Assembly (NCBI GenBank): GCA_963792705.1
Contig: CAWBXD010000011.1
Coordinates: 682,001 to 746,000, forward strand
Reading direction: 5' to 3'
DNA length: 64,000 nucleotides
Origin: JBBQVS01 sp963792705
GTDB taxonomy: Bacteria > Chloroflexota > Ktedonobacteria > Ktedonobacterales > Ktedonobacteraceae
Positions 7,755-16,583 of the stretch are shown here, in pieces; within the stretch, counting starts at the first letter, position 1, and every line of letters starts with the position of its first letter. The notes beneath the pieces are model-generated. The model searched no databases. It had not been told where the DNA came from and saw only the letters and a list, made by a program, of their open reading frames with translations. Made by a program: the position numbers and the translations under genes.

Positions 7755-8951
7755 TTATTTGTCCATCATTGATCTAAGACGCGCTTTCCAGGGATCGTCA
7801 TCAGACGTGGAGGTGTTGGTTTGCTCGCCTTGTCCTACGCTCCATGTACGGGTGCCATCGACGGAGGTTGTTGGAGCGGCTTGTTTGGGTTTTGTTTCTT
7901 TGTCGCCAAGGTTGCGTAGGGCTGCATATGCAGCTTTCCGTACATCGTCCACCGGATCTTCTAACAATGGACGAATGGTCTCCTTCACTGATTTCACACC
8001 TAAACGTCCTAGTGCTCGTAGACCACTCGTGCGTTCGTCAGAAGCAGCAGAATACAATAATGGCACGATGTCTGGCGTAAGTTGTGTCAATGAGAGATCC
8101 GCGATCAGCCGTAATAGACGGTTACGATGCAGGGGATGAGTCACAACCTGTAATGCCTCACGGCAATCCTCCGCCACTTGCGTTTTATTCTGGATAAGAC
8201 CTTGCTTCTTCGCCTCCGCCACCGCCATCTCCGCTGAAAGTGGAGCCGCGCCATACAAAAATGGCTCAATCCAGGACGTAACAGGTATTGGTTCTTCTGT
8301 GTACTCATGCATCCTAAGAATATCGTGATAATGTGCATCGAGCCAATAATAAAGGGCCAGCGTCACCTCGGCATCACGTGCGGCATAGGCAATCATGGCA
8401 GGAGGCAGTGGGCGACGCATCCAGTCGGTGCGTTGCAGGCTCTTATCCAAACGAAATCCGAAGGCGCGTTGGAGCATTCCTGCCAACGATGATTCATGTT
8501 GTCCAAAGATGGAGCGGCTCGTTGCCTCTAAATCATAGTAATGGGCAACTTCCAAGCCGCGATCAGCCATCACACGGAGGTCGGCACCTGCGCCATGCAG
8601 TAGAATGCTATAGTTGGGCTTTTCTACAACAGTAGCAAGCGGTGAAAGATCATTCAGACGTAAGGCATCGACGACAAAACATGTTCCGTTAACAGCGAGT
8701 TGGAGGAGTGCGAGGCGTGGCGCGGAAGATTGTGCTTGCCCCTGTGTATGTGAGCGAGCTTGTGTAAACTCAGCATCAATAGCAATTACCGAGGCTTTTT
8801 TGAGGACACCAACTGCCGTCAGCAACTGTTCTGGACGGTCAACCCATACACGTTCGCCTCGTGGCGGCAGTTGTCCTAATGATGGTGTTATGCCTGTGTA
8901 GCCTTTATGTGTCTGCTCAACGGCTTCGTCTTGTGGTACATTCTCGTTCAA
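7755..8951 (-). CDS. RNase D-like DEDDy 3'-5' exonuclease with C-terminal HEAT repeats
   Basis: The 398-residue protein has an N-terminal DEDDy exonuclease domain at about 35-215. Metal-binding residues are Asp59 and Glu61 (IAIDAEF), Asp124 (GAGADLRVM) and the YxxxD motif Tyr189/Asp193 (YAARDAEV). The HRDC domain usual in RNase D is not evident. Instead residues about 285-355 form two or more HEAT-like helical repeats (DERTSGLRALGRLGV, DDVRKAAYAALRNLGD). The enzyme probably trims structured RNA 3' ends in the cytoplasm, with the HEAT part serving as a protein or RNA docking surface. The C-terminal tail is polar. Assignment of the nuclease is firm; the role of the HEAT part is inferred. Confidence 0.85.
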   Translation of the reverse strand: MNENVPQDEAVEQTHKGYTGITPSLGQLPPRGERVWVDRPEQLLTAVGVLKKASVIAIDAEFTQARSHTQGQAQSSAPRLALLQLAVNGTCFVVDALRLNDLSPLATVVEKPNYSILLHGAGADLRVMADRGLEVAHYYDLEATSRSIFGQHESSLAGMLQRAFGFRLDKSLQRTDWMRRPLPPAMIAYAARDAEVTLALYYWLDAHYHDILRMHEYTEEPIPVTSWIEPFLYGAAPLSAEMAVAEAKKQGLIQNKTQVAEDCREALQVVTHPLHRNRLLRLIADLSLTQLTPDIVPLLYSAASDERTSGLRALGRLGVKSVKETIRPLLEDPVDDVRKAAYAALRNLGDKETKPKQAAPTTSVDGTRTWSVGQGEQTNTSTSDDDPWKARLRSMMDK

Positions 8952-9098
8952 GGCTTTCTCAACTTTGCCTTCTTTATAATGTAGTTGCCCCTACAGTGAT
9001 GATGTTGTCCTACACTATAACAGAATAGCAAGAGGTTGTCACTAGTAGACTAACCCACTTTTTGCATCAGCCATTTTGTATGTCACAAGGGTGAACAG

Positions 9099-9467
9099 CT
9101 ACTCCAGTAAAGACACAAGAGTCTCTATCACGTTGGAGAGAACAAAAGGTTTTTTGATTGCTGTCAGCTTTCGCCGTTCCAGTTCTTGCATAGGAGGGTT
9201 TGCGCTCATTATCACGGCTGGCACATGTGCCAACTCTTCGATTGAGTGCAGACGGTCATACAATTCTACACCATTTATTCCAGGGAGATTGTAGTTCAAG
9301 ATGAACAAGTCTGGCCTGATCTCTTCAACCATTTCCAATGCTTGAAATCCATCGTGTACTACGAGCGTTTGATACGATGTTTCTAAGGAAACAGCCTGAC
9401 AAATGATATCTGCTATAGGAACATGATCTTCCACGATGAGAATACTTTTCATGGTAGTTTTTCGCAT
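9099..9467 (-). CDS. Stand-alone receiver (CheY-like) domain lacking the phospho-acceptor Asp
   Basis: The 122-residue protein is a single receiver domain. It has the acidic pair Glu13/Asp14 (VEDH), the Ser88 position (VIMSAN) and the conserved Lys106-Pro107, but the phosphorylation site reads LFILNYNLPGING, with Asn58 in place of Asp. It therefore probably cannot be phosphorylated normally and may signal through binding or redox state, or be constitutively in one conformation. AAGGAG lies 8 bases before the ATG at 9467. No output domain and no adjacent histidine kinase are present. Flanking genes are RNase D-like and icd, neither functionally linked. Confidence 0.88.
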   Translation of the reverse strand: MRKTTMKSILIVEDHVPIADIICQAVSLETSYQTLVVHDGFQALEMVEEIRPDLFILNYNLPGINGVELYDRLHSIEELAHVPAVIMSANPPMQELERRKLTAIKKPFVLSNVIETLVSLLE

Positions 9468-9640
9468 AATAACTGCTCCTTTTGCTCATTTTTGAAGCTT
9501 TAGTATCACCGATAGTATACAGTATCAACGGTAGTAAAGCGAGTTTTTAAACGATCAATAATTTGCACCCTTTCCCCCTCTATGCTACACTGAAAAGGCC
9601 ACGGAGAGGGTGGCGATTGTAGCAAAAAGGAACAGATTTT

Positions 9641-11095
9641 ATGAGTGAAAATACAGCAATTACAGTTGCTCATGGTGATGGTATTGGGCCGGAGATTATG
9701 GATGCCACCCTACACATCATCCAGGAGGCGGGCGCACGTATTACTATCGAGCCAATCGAAGTCGGCGAAAAGGTGTACCTGCGAGGCATTAGTGCAGGTA
9801 TCGAGCCAAGTTCGTGGGAGTCGTTACGCCGTACAAAGGTATTTCTCAAGGCACCTATTACTACGCCACAAGGTGGTGGATACAAAAGTCTGAATGTTAC
9901 TACCCGTGTGACGTTCGGTCTCTACGCAAACGTGCGACCCTGCGTGGCCTATTACCCATTCATCGACACCAAACATCCTAAAATGGATGTGGTAATTATG
10001 CGCGAAAACGAAGAGGACCTGTATTCAGGCATCGAATATCGCCAGACGCATGATATGATGGAGTCGCTTAAGCTCATCAGCTACACTGGCTCTGAAAAGA
10101 TTATCCGTTATGCATTTGAATATGCGCGGAGCAATAACCGCAAGAAAGTCACCTGCTTCATGAAGGATAACATCATGAAGATGTCGGATGGCCTATTTCA
10201 CAGGACATTTGATGAGATAGCTAAAGAGTATCCTGATATCCAGAACGAAAGTTGGATTGTCGATATCGGTGCCGCCAAACTTGCCGATACGCCTGAAGCA
10301 TTCGATGTTGTGGTGATGCCTAACCTGTATGGTGACATTCTTTCCGATGTTGCCGCGCAAATCGCGGGTTCAGTTGGCCTTGCAGGTTCAGCTAATATTG
10401 GCGAAAATTTCGCCATGTTCGAGGCCATTCATGGCTCGGCTCCACGTCGTGCAGGACAAAATCTTGCCAATCCATCGGGCTTGCTGCTAGGCGCGGTTAT
10501 GATGCTGGTTCATATCAAACAGCCAGAGGTTGCGACACGCGTCCATAATGCATGGCTGCGTACCATCGAGGATGGTATTCACACGTATGACATTTTTGTC
10601 GAAGGTGTGAGCAAACAAAAGGTTGGTACAAAGGAGTTCGCGGACGCCGTTATCGCGCGCTTGGGTCAGCAGCCACAAACATTGAAAGCCGTTAGCTATG
10701 TAGCGGCCGAAGAACAGACACACCGCGCTCATACGCTCAACCCAGAGTTGAACGCCAAGAAAGAGCTTGTTGGCGTTGATGTCTACCTGGATTGGAGCAA
10801 CGGAACCCCAAATCAATTGGGTGAGGCCATTCAACGCGCCAACGACACAGAATTGGAATTGACGATGATCACCAGTCGTGGTGCCAAGGTATGGCCTAAT
10901 GGCATGGTGGAAACGTCCTATGCCGACCACTGGCGTTGCCGCTTCCTGGCGCGCACAAAAGGTAATTCGATTGAGCACACTGAAATCGTCACTCTGTTAC
11001 AACATATAGCGGAACTGGGTTTCGATTTCATCAAGATTGAGAATTTGTACACTTTCGACGGAAAGGTCAGCTTCTCCGGCGCATCCGGTGATTAA
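9641..11095 (+). CDS. icd: Isocitrate dehydrogenase, Thermus-type with C-terminal extension
   Basis: The 484-residue protein is a beta-decarboxylating dehydrogenase: HGDGIGPEIM at the N-terminus, RENEEDLYSGIEY for substrate binding, MPNLYGDILSDVAAQIAGSVG for metal and substrate, and the dinucleotide loop AIHGSAPRRAGQNLANPS. It converts isocitrate to 2-oxoglutarate and CO2 in the TCA cycle. Beyond about residue 340 there is an extra domain of about 140 residues ending in FDGKVSFSGASGD, as in the long IDH of Thermus thermophilus; this separates it from isopropylmalate dehydrogenases of about 350 residues. A ribosome site AAAAGGAAC precedes the ATG. Confidence 0.9.
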   Translation: MSENTAITVAHGDGIGPEIMDATLHIIQEAGARITIEPIEVGEKVYLRGISAGIEPSSWESLRRTKVFLKAPITTPQGGGYKSLNVTTRVTFGLYANVRPCVAYYPFIDTKHPKMDVVIMRENEEDLYSGIEYRQTHDMMESLKLISYTGSEKIIRYAFEYARSNNRKKVTCFMKDNIMKMSDGLFHRTFDEIAKEYPDIQNESWIVDIGAAKLADTPEAFDVVVMPNLYGDILSDVAAQIAGSVGLAGSANIGENFAMFEAIHGSAPRRAGQNLANPSGLLLGAVMMLVHIKQPEVATRVHNAWLRTIEDGIHTYDIFVEGVSKQKVGTKEFADAVIARLGQQPQTLKAVSYVAAEEQTHRAHTLNPELNAKKELVGVDVYLDWSNGTPNQLGEAIQRANDTELELTMITSRGAKVWPNGMVETSYADHWRCRFLARTKGNSIEHTEIVTLLQHIAELGFDFIKIENLYTFDGKVSFSGASGD

Positions 11096-11099
11096 ATGC

Positions 11100-11206
11100 A
11101 ATACTGTTCAAATAAGCACAATCGAGACCCACGGACGCCCACTTATTGGAACAGTATTATGATGTATCACACGCGCATCTGATGAGGTTGGAGGGTGTGA
11201 TACATC
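11100..11206. promoter_or_regulatory. Two inverted repeats between icd and the carbonic anhydrase gene
   Basis: The first pair (AATACTGTTC 11100-11109 and GAACAGTATT 11149-11158) starts right after the icd stop and may end its transcript. The second pair (GATGTATCACAC 11161-11172 and GTGTGATACATC 11195-11206) lies about 45 bases before the preferred carbonic anhydrase start. It could be a leader hairpin or operator. The second pair overlaps the 5' part of the longer possible reading frame, arguing that this part is non-coding. Confidence 0.45.
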
Positions 11207-11250
11207 GGCCCCCTACAAATAGTATGCGAGGAGATATAAAGAAAGATTTT

Positions 11251-11820
11251 ATGAGAATAGACGAGGTATTGGCGCAAAACGAGCGATTTTTGCAGGAAAA
11301 GCCGCTACCAGTGATTGGGCATGCACCACGTAAACAGTTGGCTGTGGTGACATGCATGGATTGTCGTCTGGTAGAGATGTTTGAGGAGGCCCTTGGCATC
11401 CAGCGTGGAGATGTTGTAGAAATGCGTACCGCAGGGGCAACAATTTCTACGATTGAGCGCGAAGGGGCCGCGAACGACCTTGTTCGCTCTATCGCGGGCA
11501 GTGTTTATCTGCTTGGTGTACGTGAAGTTATGGTCATCGGCCACACACAATGCGGTTTGGCACACGCGAATCCTATCGCGCTCACCTCCGCAATGCAAGC
11601 GTTGGGAGTAGACCCCAATGAGCTTATTCAGCGTGAAGGTCTCAGTGATGTCAACGGGCTGCTGGCATGGCTGGGTGCATTTGAGGATGTGCATCTTAAT
11701 GTGCGTGAGGTCGTCAATGTGCTTCGCAACAGTCCCTACTTACCAAAGATGCCAATTCATGGTTTGGTCATCGACATTCTCACAGGAAAACTAGAGGTTG
11801 TCGATAGAGCGACGGCATAA
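11251..11820 (+). CDS. Beta-class carbonic anhydrase
   Basis: The zinc site is complete: Cys35-x-Asp37-x-Arg39 (TCMDCRL) and His98-x2-Cys101 (GHTQCGL), numbered from the ATG at 11251. The enzyme interconverts CO2 and bicarbonate in the cytoplasm, which may feed the biotin-dependent carboxylation suggested elsewhere in the window. The frame is open back to 11146. I prefer 11251 (MRIDEVLAQNERF) because it matches the usual beta-CA N-terminus, because the upstream part overlaps an inverted repeat, and because GAGGAG lies upstream, although 17 bases away. The resulting 189 residues is a normal length for this short beta-CA group. Confidence 0.88.
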   Translation: MRIDEVLAQNERFLQEKPLPVIGHAPRKQLAVVTCMDCRLVEMFEEALGIQRGDVVEMRTAGATISTIEREGAANDLVRSIAGSVYLLGVREVMVIGHTQCGLAHANPIALTSAMQALGVDPNELIQREGLSDVNGLLAWLGAFEDVHLNVREVVNVLRNSPYLPKMPIHGLVIDILTGKLEVVDRATA

Positions 11821-11860
11821 ATCTTAATAGGGGTCTCACCGCCTTGATGTAATGGTTTTC

Positions 11861-12009
11861 GTAGGGACCCGATAAATCGGGTCCTGCACGAGCGAAGCAA
11901 TGTGCAGTCCTTAGGATGCACCAATTCATTACGCGAGTTCATGCAAGACAGTTTGCAAGAGGACCTCGCCCAATGAATTGAGCGTGGACGCCATAAATGT
12001 GGTCCCTAC
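11861..12009. repeat. Family B dispersed repeat, 149-bp core
   Basis: The core starts GTAGGGACCC and ends GTGGTCCCTAC, with an internal small hairpin (TGCAC...GTGCA) and the sequence CCCAATGAATTGAGCG. Flanking bases extend the inverted symmetry (TTTTC before, GAAAT after). The left arm reads CCCGATAAATCGGG, whereas the right arm reads CGCCATAAATGTGG, so the two ends come from different sequence variants. It occupies the gap between the carbonic anhydrase gene and moaC. Confidence 0.85.
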
Positions 12010-12065
12010 GAAATCCATTCCTTGAAGATTGGTAAGCCACTACAATTCCAAAGGGCAGTTTTCAC

Positions 12066-12572
12066 ATGACAGATAATTCCATTCCTACCCAGCTTACTCA
12101 CTTGGACGAAAGCGGCAACATTCATATGGTGGATGTTACAGACCGGGCGGAAACCGTGCGCGAAGCTATCGCGCATGGACGTGTACGTATGCTTCCAAGT
12201 ACGATACGGCTCATTGAAACCAATCAGGTATCAAAGGGGAGTGTGCTTGAGGTGGCGAAGATCGCAGGTATCATGGCAGCAAAGCAGACGCCACAACTGA
12301 TTCCACTATGCCATCCCTTGCCCATGACACATATCGACCTGCAATTTACGCTTAATAGCACCCAGGGTCTTATTCACATTGTGGGCCGTACACGCACCAC
12401 GTACAAGACTGGAGTCGATGTCGAAGCACTTACAGCAGTCACCGTTGCCGCCCTCACAATGTACGACATGTGCAAGGGTGTGGACACGACCATCACAATA
12501 GAGCAAGCTTATGTCGCGCAAAAGAGCGGCGGCAAAAGCGGCACAGTGGATTTTTCACCGACGCAAGAATAA
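12066..12572 (+). CDS. moaC: Cyclic pyranopterin monophosphate synthase (molybdenum cofactor biosynthesis MoaC)
   Basis: The 168-residue protein matches MoaC over its full length. It starts LTHLDESGNIHMVDVTD, has MAAKQTPQLIPLCHPLPMTH, which forms the active-site region, and ends with GVDVEALTAVTVAALTMYDMCKG. It converts the cyclic GTP derivative made by MoaA into cPMP, the first stable intermediate of molybdopterin synthesis. No other moa gene lies nearby. The last five codons and stop sit inside the left arm of a 34-bp palindrome shared with the convergent neighbour. Confidence 0.96.
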   Translation: MTDNSIPTQLTHLDESGNIHMVDVTDRAETVREAIAHGRVRMLPSTIRLIETNQVSKGSVLEVAKIAGIMAAKQTPQLIPLCHPLPMTHIDLQFTLNSTQGLIHIVGRTRTTYKTGVDVEALTAVTVAALTMYDMCKGVDTTITIEQAYVAQKSGGKSGTVDFSPTQE

Positions 12573-12629
12573 TGCATGGAGAGAACAGGGCATATCCTGT
12601 TCTCTCCATGCATTATTCTTGCGTCGGTG
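12556..12629. terminator. Perfect palindrome with 34-bp arms including the 3' end of moaC
   Basis: Arms 12556-12589 and 12596-12629 are exact reverse complements around the loop GCATAT. The left arm encodes the last residues of MoaC and its TAA stop. The right arm reaches to 21 bases before the stop codon of the convergent polymerase gene. Predicted bidirectional terminator. Confidence 0.7.
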
Positions 12630-12650
12630 CAATGGAAGCAAGATGTACCT

Positions 12651-14093
12651 CTATCCCCCTAATTTGCGCGTTGCCCGACCACGCGCTCGTGCTGGTGGCG
12701 GATAGTAGGTAGGAATGGTGGTGATGATATCACCCAGGCGCAATTGCACTTGTAGGTAGCGGTTCGCGGGCTTATGATAGTGCGCGAAGAGCATCAAACC
12801 ATGCTGTGCAATCACATCGGCATCATCCGTGTGACGAGTGAGCATCATCTGCCCACCAACGGTTTCCTCTGCTGCCGTTATAGCCATCTCCTCGCCCTCT
12901 TCACCCATCATTAATTTACGCGTGTCATGACGCACGGTACGATTGGGCCAGAGGATCAAGGCGATAGTTTGTCCTTTGAGCCGTTGCTCTTTGAGACGCT
13001 CACCAAGGTAGTCAGAAAGCTTGCGTATGGCGGCGCAGGTCTCGTCAGCATCGGCGGCATGGTGAAAGCGCACGCGTGCGTTCTGGCTCAACGGTGGTGC
13101 ATCGGGTACAACTAGACTCGTGTCCTCACCCGAGGCGACCTGATAGACCCACGTACCGAGACGCCCTAGCCGACGCGTTACGCCCTCCTCGGTGAGCGCG
13201 GCAACCTGGGCAAAGGTGGTGATGCCAAAGTCCCGTAGGTGCGTGACCAGTTCAGCCACCGCAACGGGATCAACCTGTTCGCTCCTGCCCTCAACCTCTG
13301 GTGGACGCGACGTACTGCCCTCTTTCTGCTCATCCAATTCTGGAAGAATGCCAGGACTTCCAACACCTGCCGCACGAAGTTGTAAGAGGAGTGCAAGCGG
13401 TAAAGTCTGCACAAACGAGGCTTCACGACCAGGTGGAATATACAAAACACCCTGCCGCCCATCTTTACGGCTCATCAACGCCGCGAGTTCGGCAATTGCT
13501 TTACCATTCGCAACTCCAATTTGGGCGGTCAAACCCATCTCGGCAATTTCGGCACACAGTCGCTCAGCAAGTGCGACAGGAGAGTCAAAAGGAATTTCGC
13601 AGCCGCGCAAGTCAATAAAGGCGTCCGCGATAGGAATGGACTCGATGATACGCGAGTAGGCACGATAGCGTTCGCGTAAGCGTTGCAGGATTGGCTGATA
13701 TCTATCATATGATGCTGGCATGAAGCGTGTGCGAGCCGCAATACGGTGAGCGCGACGGAGCGGCATACCAGGAGTGACTCCCAAGCGCATCGCGGCAGGA
13801 GAGGCGTCGATCACACGCCCAGGCTCATTGGGACGGCCTGTACCCGTTCCCACTACAAAGCTCTGTCCTTGGAGCGATGGATCAAACATTTCTTCTAGCG
13901 TACAGTAAAAGTGACGAATACGGACATGCATGATGCCTTGCCGAAGACGTGCGCGTTCTGCCGCGCGTGCGACATCCTGCATGTTCACTGCTGAAGGGGG
14001 CATTGTTGGTGCATCCGCGAGTTGACGATCAGGCTGCTGAAGAGCATGTGGTGGTTCAGCATGAGTATTGTGATCAGTATTTGGTTGTTGCAT
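12651..14093 (-). CDS. Y-family DNA polymerase homologue lacking catalytic carboxylates (ImuB-like)
   Basis: The 480-residue protein has the Y-family palm/finger order but an altered active site. The usual HVDxDxFFASVE motif reads HVRIRHFYCTLEE, with Arg58 and Arg60 replacing both Asp residues. The SIDEA motif reads PIADA (154-158), leaving a single Asp157. Helix-hairpin-helix-like thumb and little-finger regions follow (LRDFGITTFAQVAALTEEGVTRRLG). Loss of catalysis is typical of ImuB, a hub protein in the mutagenic repair complex with DnaE2. Neither imuA nor dnaE2 is in the window, so that role is inferred. Residues 1-50 are a polar leader, so an internal start near residue 38 or 55 is possible. 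Confidence 0.8.
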   Translation of the reverse strand: MQQPNTDHNTHAEPPHALQQPDRQLADAPTMPPSAVNMQDVARAAERARLRQGIMHVRIRHFYCTLEEMFDPSLQGQSFVVGTGTGRPNEPGRVIDASPAAMRLGVTPGMPLRRAHRIAARTRFMPASYDRYQPILQRLRERYRAYSRIIESIPIADAFIDLRGCEIPFDSPVALAERLCAEIAEMGLTAQIGVANGKAIAELAALMSRKDGRQGVLYIPPGREASFVQTLPLALLLQLRAAGVGSPGILPELDEQKEGSTSRPPEVEGRSEQVDPVAVAELVTHLRDFGITTFAQVAALTEEGVTRRLGRLGTWVYQVASGEDTSLVVPDAPPLSQNARVRFHHAADADETCAAIRKLSDYLGERLKEQRLKGQTIALILWPNRTVRHDTRKLMMGEEGEEMAITAAEETVGGQMMLTRHTDDADVIAQHGLMLFAHYHKPANRYLQVQLRLGDIITTIPTYYPPPARARGRATRKLGG

Positions 14094-14515
14094 ACTTTAT
14101 AATCTTCTATTTATTCGTTCTCTATACTGCACAGCAAGCATTCATAATAATATAAGCAATTTTGATACGTTTATGAGAATAAACGAGTTGTAGAGCCATT
14201 GTTTGCATCTGAACATTGAGAACGTTGGTGCATTTTGCTCCTTCTATTGTCGTACTCAAGTATGAGCCTGTCAAGTAGGGACCACATTTATGCAGTTTAC
14301 CTCATGAATGGGGATACGCCATTTGCAGGGACCGATTGATCGCGTCCTCGTAGCAATCCACAGCCAACGAGGACGCGATCAATCGGTCCCTACTAGCTCA
14401 TTTGTTCCTATACATTATTACGCATTGTAGACAAAACAGTTGCTAAACCAACCTACATGCGATATAGTAAAAGCTTGAATGCCACCTGATCAGTGTCGAA
14501 AAGAGAGGCAAACAA
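14094..14515. repeat. Intergenic region with a family A repeat (14325-14393) and a left-end fragment (14275-14300)
   Basis: This 422-base gap holds no convincing gene. 14275-14300 is a left-end fragment GTAGGGACCACATTTATGC. 14325-14393 is a 69-bp family A copy beginning GCAGGGACCG and ending GGTCCCTAC with well-paired arms. The promoter of the downstream Clp_N gene should lie between about 14400 and 14500, but I see no clear consensus. Confidence 0.8.
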
Positions 14516-15556
14516 ATGATGAGCAACAGTGACCGCATTGACAAATTTGATGAGCAAGCCAGACGCGTATTCCACTATGCACAGGAAGAGGCGCAAAGCC
14601 GCCAGCACAACTACATTGGTACAGAACACCTTCTCCTCGGCCTTATTCATGACGAAAACACTACTGCAGTCACTATATTGCGTAACTTGGATATTGATCT
14701 CGTAAAAGTACGTGATAGTGTTGTATTTATTATATCAAGCGGCGACCGCGTACTAACAGGACCAGCAATCGGCCTTACCCCTCGTGGCAAAAAAGTGATC
14801 GAGTTGGCCGTTGATGAGGCACGTCGTCTTAATAATCACTCTATTGGAATAGAACATCTTTTGCTCGGTATGATACGTGAGGGCGAAGGCATTGCCGCAG
14901 GCGTACTTGAAAGTGTAGGTGTGAACCTTGAGAAGGCGCGTATGGAGACCGTTCGCATCTTACAAACAAAAGAGCAAACGACGGATGTGACGCACAACAA
15001 TACCTCTTCGACACCATCGGCTCCTCATGTACCTACCCAAGAAACAACAGGAGCACCACGATCAGAACATGTTCCGCTTGTACAGACGCATAGCCTCAAG
15101 CCATACGCTGACTATCCGTTTACAGAGCAGGCGAATAAGGTTTTAGAAGGGGCACGCGAGGAGGCATTACGCTTCCAACACAACTATATTGGAACCGAGC
15201 ATCTGCTATTGGGCATGGTACGCGATAGCGATGGTGTTGCAGGTACAGTGTTACAAAATCTTGGTGTACAATTACATCGTGTTCGTAAGGCTATTGAGTT
15301 TATCATTGGGCGAGGTGATCGTGTTGTGCTGAGTGAAATTGGGCTAACACCGCGTTCAAAGAAGATACTCAGACTTGCGTCAGAAGAGGCCGAACGGATG
15401 AACAATGCCTATATTGGGACAGAACACCTGCTTTTAGGCATGATGTTGGAAAACGAGGGTATCGCTGCCGGTGTCCTTCATAGTATGGGTATCGAGTTAA
15501 GCGGTGTACGCGCGGAGACATTGCGTGTCTTGCAAAACGCGAAACATGAAGCGTAA
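14516..15556 (+). CDS. Protein made only of duplicated Clp N-terminal (ClpC R) domains
   Basis: The 346-residue protein contains two complete Clp_N modules: residues about 5-148 and 197-345, joined by a Ser/Thr/Pro-rich linker. Each module is itself a pair of the helical repeats seen in ClpA/ClpC (HNYIGTEHLLLGLIHD, then GIEHLLLGMIREGEGIAAGVLE; and the same again). There is no AAA+ ATPase domain and no Walker motif, so it cannot unfold proteins itself. It may bind ClpC substrates or adaptors, or arginine-phosphorylated proteins, as ClpC N-domains do. The first ATG (14516) and the next codon frame are preceded by GAGAGG. Confidence 0.85.
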   Translation: MMSNSDRIDKFDEQARRVFHYAQEEAQSRQHNYIGTEHLLLGLIHDENTTAVTILRNLDIDLVKVRDSVVFIISSGDRVLTGPAIGLTPRGKKVIELAVDEARRLNNHSIGIEHLLLGMIREGEGIAAGVLESVGVNLEKARMETVRILQTKEQTTDVTHNNTSSTPSAPHVPTQETTGAPRSEHVPLVQTHSLKPYADYPFTEQANKVLEGAREEALRFQHNYIGTEHLLLGMVRDSDGVAGTVLQNLGVQLHRVRKAIEFIIGRGDRVVLSEIGLTPRSKKILRLASEEAERMNNAYIGTEHLLLGMMLENEGIAAGVLHSMGIELSGVRAETLRVLQNAKHEA

Positions 15557-15568
15557 AAATGCATTTGT

Positions 15569-15614
15569 AAAAAACGTGTTGGGTGTACCTGTACATACCG
15601 ACACGTTTTTTTTT
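15569..15614 (+). terminator. Rho-independent terminator after the Clp_N gene
   Basis: A hairpin formed by AAAAACGTGT and ACACGTTTTT with an imperfect central stem is followed by a run of T residues. It starts about 12 bases after the stop codon and is one of the few classical intrinsic terminators in the window. Confidence 0.75.
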
Positions 15615-15676
15615 GACAGATTATGTACTCTGCGTACAATATATAAAAAAGTAGTGCTGTGGGAGGGAACAGAGAC

Positions 15677-16450
15677 ATGACGAGTCAAAAACTTGAGCAA
15701 GGAGTTGTAGAGCAGGAGGAACAAAGCGCGTCTACGGCTCCTGGCATGCCTGAGAGCGCAGAGGATGGATTACAAATCCTGTTGCAACGCTTACCCGACT
15801 ATTTTCGTGATCGTGCTGGACGCGATGATATCGAGACGCTTGTCTTCTGCTTGCATCGTTTATATAACTGTATAGATACGCTCTACCAACATACACTGCC
15901 AACCTTGACACAATTAACGACGGCACAGCATGTAGCAAGTACGTTTGTGCATCGTCATGGGATGTGGGAACAATTACAGGCAATCCTTCTGCTCTTGGAA
16001 CGGATAGAGTCGCATTGTCATTTGTTGCTTAGCACCACAACCTCTATTCTTGGAACACTTGATACGACAGAAGAGGCGATGCTTAATGAAGGGGCACCTA
16101 CGTATGTTGGAACAGAGCCGTGGCAACGTGCTTACGAGGTGCTTTCTGAAGCCCTACATATGGGGCAGGAGCAACAAAAAGTTCAACTAACCTTTGCTAC
16201 CACCTTTGCTCAGACGCTTAATATACCATTGGCCCAACTTGACACCTCTCTCGCGCTCCTGTTTGATAGTGCTAACGCGATCTTTGGTGACATCATCCCT
16301 GATATTCAACTGGTAGCCCAAGGTGATGATGAGGTGGTTGCAACACTCCTCTTCGACCTCATGCAACAAAACGACCTCATATTAATCCAGATTGGCAAAT
16401 TGGTGGAACCCTTACAGCACGTGATGAAACAATACGCGGTGGGGGAATAA
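15677..16450 (+). CDS. Helical protein of unknown function (257 aa)
   Basis: The start at 15677 is chosen because GGGAGG lies 10 bases upstream. The protein is soluble, rich in Leu, Gln and Thr, and predicted almost entirely helical, with heptad-like stretches around residues 55-130. It has no signal peptide, membrane segment, Cys pair or recognisable catalytic motif. It is followed after about 130 bases by the degenerate GGDEF/GspE_N-like gene in the same direction. I do not recognise the family. A phasin-like or helical scaffold role would fit the composition but is not supported by any motif. Confidence 0.65.
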   Translation: MTSQKLEQGVVEQEEQSASTAPGMPESAEDGLQILLQRLPDYFRDRAGRDDIETLVFCLHRLYNCIDTLYQHTLPTLTQLTTAQHVASTFVHRHGMWEQLQAILLLLERIESHCHLLLSTTTSILGTLDTTEEAMLNEGAPTYVGTEPWQRAYEVLSEALHMGQEQQKVQLTFATTFAQTLNIPLAQLDTSLALLFDSANAIFGDIIPDIQLVAQGDDEVVATLLFDLMQQNDLILIQIGKLVEPLQHVMKQYAVGE

Positions 16451-16583
16451 GTGCCGTATCTTAACCATAAGATGCAAGTCTCAACACGAATATAACCGAA
16501 ATCAAGCACTATTTACTGGTTCTCTTCACGTATTATACACACAACAAATATATTCCACCATTTTACTTGAGAGGGTCTGTGAG

